Shown here piece after piece: positions 5,307 through 6,210 of a stretch of 6,210 bases of DNA. Position numbers and translations under genes: made by a program. Source of the stretch: Bacteroidota bacterium (GTDB lineage Bacteria > Bacteroidota > Bacteroidia > Flavobacteriales_D > Crocinitomicaceae). Under the pieces are notes generated by a model. The model searched no databases. It had not been told where the DNA came from and saw only the letters and a program-made list of their open reading frames with translations. The first letter of the stretch is position 1. Each line of letters opens with the position of its first letter. The stretch spans positions 1 to 6,210 of the forward strand of contig JAHKAT010000362.1 in the NCBI GenBank assembly GCA_018825925.1. Reading direction: 5' to 3'.

Positions 5307-6210
5307 AGTTCCAGCCTTTACAAATGGTTTCGGCATTTTTTAATATCATTTTCAAATAGGTATCTGCTCCAGAATCTGGTCCACCTAACGCGTCAGAATA
5401 CAATTCTCCACCTGTTTTTATAAGGTGTCCTTGTCGCTTACACGATTCTTTCAAAGCTCGAATGGACTTTGGAGAAACACTATTTTCAATAAACAATGAC
5501 TTAATTTTTCGCTGAACAATTGTTTGCGTAAGGTTCGAAACGGTCGTGATACCCGGTTCAGAAACAGTAGAAACACCTTGTAAAGCCAAGACTTCCACAC
5601 CATAGGATTTACCGAAATAATGAAAAGCATCGTGCGAAGTAATCAGAACTTTTTGTTGAGAATTGAATTTTTTAAATTTTTCACGAATTATAGAATCCGT
5701 TTTCATCAGTTTTTTAGAGTACCGATGCACTCTATTCATTATAAGCATGGAATCTTCAGGATACTTTTTTGCTAATTGCTTGCCTATATACCTTAAACCT
5801 TGATTCCAAATAACAGGGTCTAGCCATACATGAGGATCGTGCAAGGTGGAAGTCACCGAAATTAACTTTGATTCTGGAATACCTGAAGCAAAGGCTAAAA
5901 CGGTCTTTTCTTTCTGAATTTTTTTGAAAATCTTCACGAATTTACCCTCTAAATGTAAGCCTGAATAGACTATTACATCAGCATTGCCCAAAGCGCGTAT
6001 ATCACTTGGTCTGGCATCATACGAATGAGGATCCACACCTGGTCCCATTAAAGTATGAATTTCGTAGTTGGATTCAGGCAATATTTCATGTAAAATATCG
6101 CCAACAATACCCGTCGTTGCAACCACTAATCGAGGTTTTTGCCATTGTTCAGGTTGATATTTACAAGCTGTAAAAACAAGGACCAAAATCAAAGAGAAAA
6201 GGCCTAATTG
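5299..6210 (-). CDS. troA: TroA-like metal-binding lipoprotein (5' end outside window)
   Basis: This is the extracytoplasmic substrate-binding protein of the metal importer; 303 codons are visible. The frame stays open to the window edge and the visible N-terminus (QLGLFSLILVLVFTAC) is the hydrophobic core and lipobox of a lipoprotein signal, with lipidated Cys at codon 16. The true start therefore lies a few codons beyond 6210, and a TTG at 6192 is not it. Counting from the edge, the four likely metal ligands are His62 (VDPHSYD), His127 (HDPHVWLDP), His193 (TSHDAFHYFG) and Asp273 (LYSDALGG): the His3-Asp set of TroA. The segment LQGVSTVSEPG (210-220) also fits TroA-type proteins. There is no His-rich loop as in ZnuA. 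Mn2+, Zn2+ or Fe2+ are all possible. No clear surface-export acidic signal follows the Cys, so it probably faces the periplasm. Confidence 0.92.
   Translation of the reverse strand, partial: QLGLFSLILVLVFTACKYQPEQWQKPRLVVATTGIVGDILHEILPESNYEIHTLMGPGVDPHSYDARPSDIRALGNADVIVYSGLHLEGKFVKIFKKIQKEKTVLAFASGIPESKLISVTSTLHDPHVWLDPVIWNQGLRYIGKQLAKKYPEDSMLIMNRVHRYSKKLMKTDSIIREKFKKFNSQQKVLITSHDAFHYFGKSYGVEVLALQGVSTVSEPGITTVSNLTQTIVQRKIKSLFIENSVSPKSIRALKESCKRQGHLIKTGGELYSDALGGPDSGADTYLKMILKNAETICKGWNYE

Noticed and set aside
5307..5336. ATG start for troB with ten extra residues
   Set aside because: The added residues precede the normal ABC beginning and extend the overlap with troA to 38 bases; ATG 5306 fits the coupled 8-base overlap.
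5299..6210. Assignment of the importer as a ZnuABC zinc system
   Set aside because: The binding protein lacks a His-rich loop, has the TroA His3-Asp ligand set, and two permeases plus a DtxR-like module fit Tro/Mnt systems better; zinc as one substrate is not excluded.
1..6210. CRISPR array, insertion sequence, tRNA or phage genes
   Set aside because: I saw no regularly spaced repeats, transposase motifs, terminal inverted repeats of insertion sequences, or tRNA-like folds.

Overview
The window is AT-rich and reads like a genome of the phylum Bacteroidota, most likely a flavobacterium. The basis is A/T-rich intergenic DNA, no recognisable Shine-Dalgarno sequences in front of starts, one perfect match to the Bacteroidetes -7 promoter box (TAnnTTTG), and the general look of the proteins. 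No rRNA or other marker gene is present, so this placement is an inference.

Layout. Two operons point towards each other. The left one (+ strand, 60-2022) is a two-gene ABC exporter: a NatA-type ATPase and a NatB-type ABC-2 permease whose ends overlap by 8 bases. It closes with a strong intrinsic terminator (2043-2074). The right one (- strand, 6210 down to 2412) is a complete transition-metal uptake system of the Tro/Mnt/Sit type in the order binding lipoprotein, ATPase, permease 1, permease 2. Every junction overlaps by a few bases. The lipoprotein gene runs off the right edge, so its start and the operon promoter are not visible. The 389-base gap between the operons (2023-2411) holds the natAB terminator, a hairpin at the troD stop codon, a tandem repeat, and a candidate small RNA of about 85 nucleotides on the - strand with its own -7 box and a terminator-like 3' hairpin.

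How the genes work together. TroA-like lipoprotein captures Mn2+, Fe2+ or Zn2+ outside the inner membrane. The two ABC-3 permeases form the channel, and the TroB-like ATPase drives import. Permease 1 carries a complete DtxR/MntR-like region at its cytoplasmic C-terminus. In Treponema the order troA-B-C-D is followed by a separate DtxR-type regulator, troR; here the regulator-like module is part of the TroC-like permease itself. Most metal-ligand residues of that module are kept while its DNA-reading helix looks divergent, which suggests a built-in metal sensor for the transporter. This fusion and the candidate small RNA are the two points most worth following up. The substrate of the NatAB-like pair (Na+ or something else) cannot be settled from sequence.
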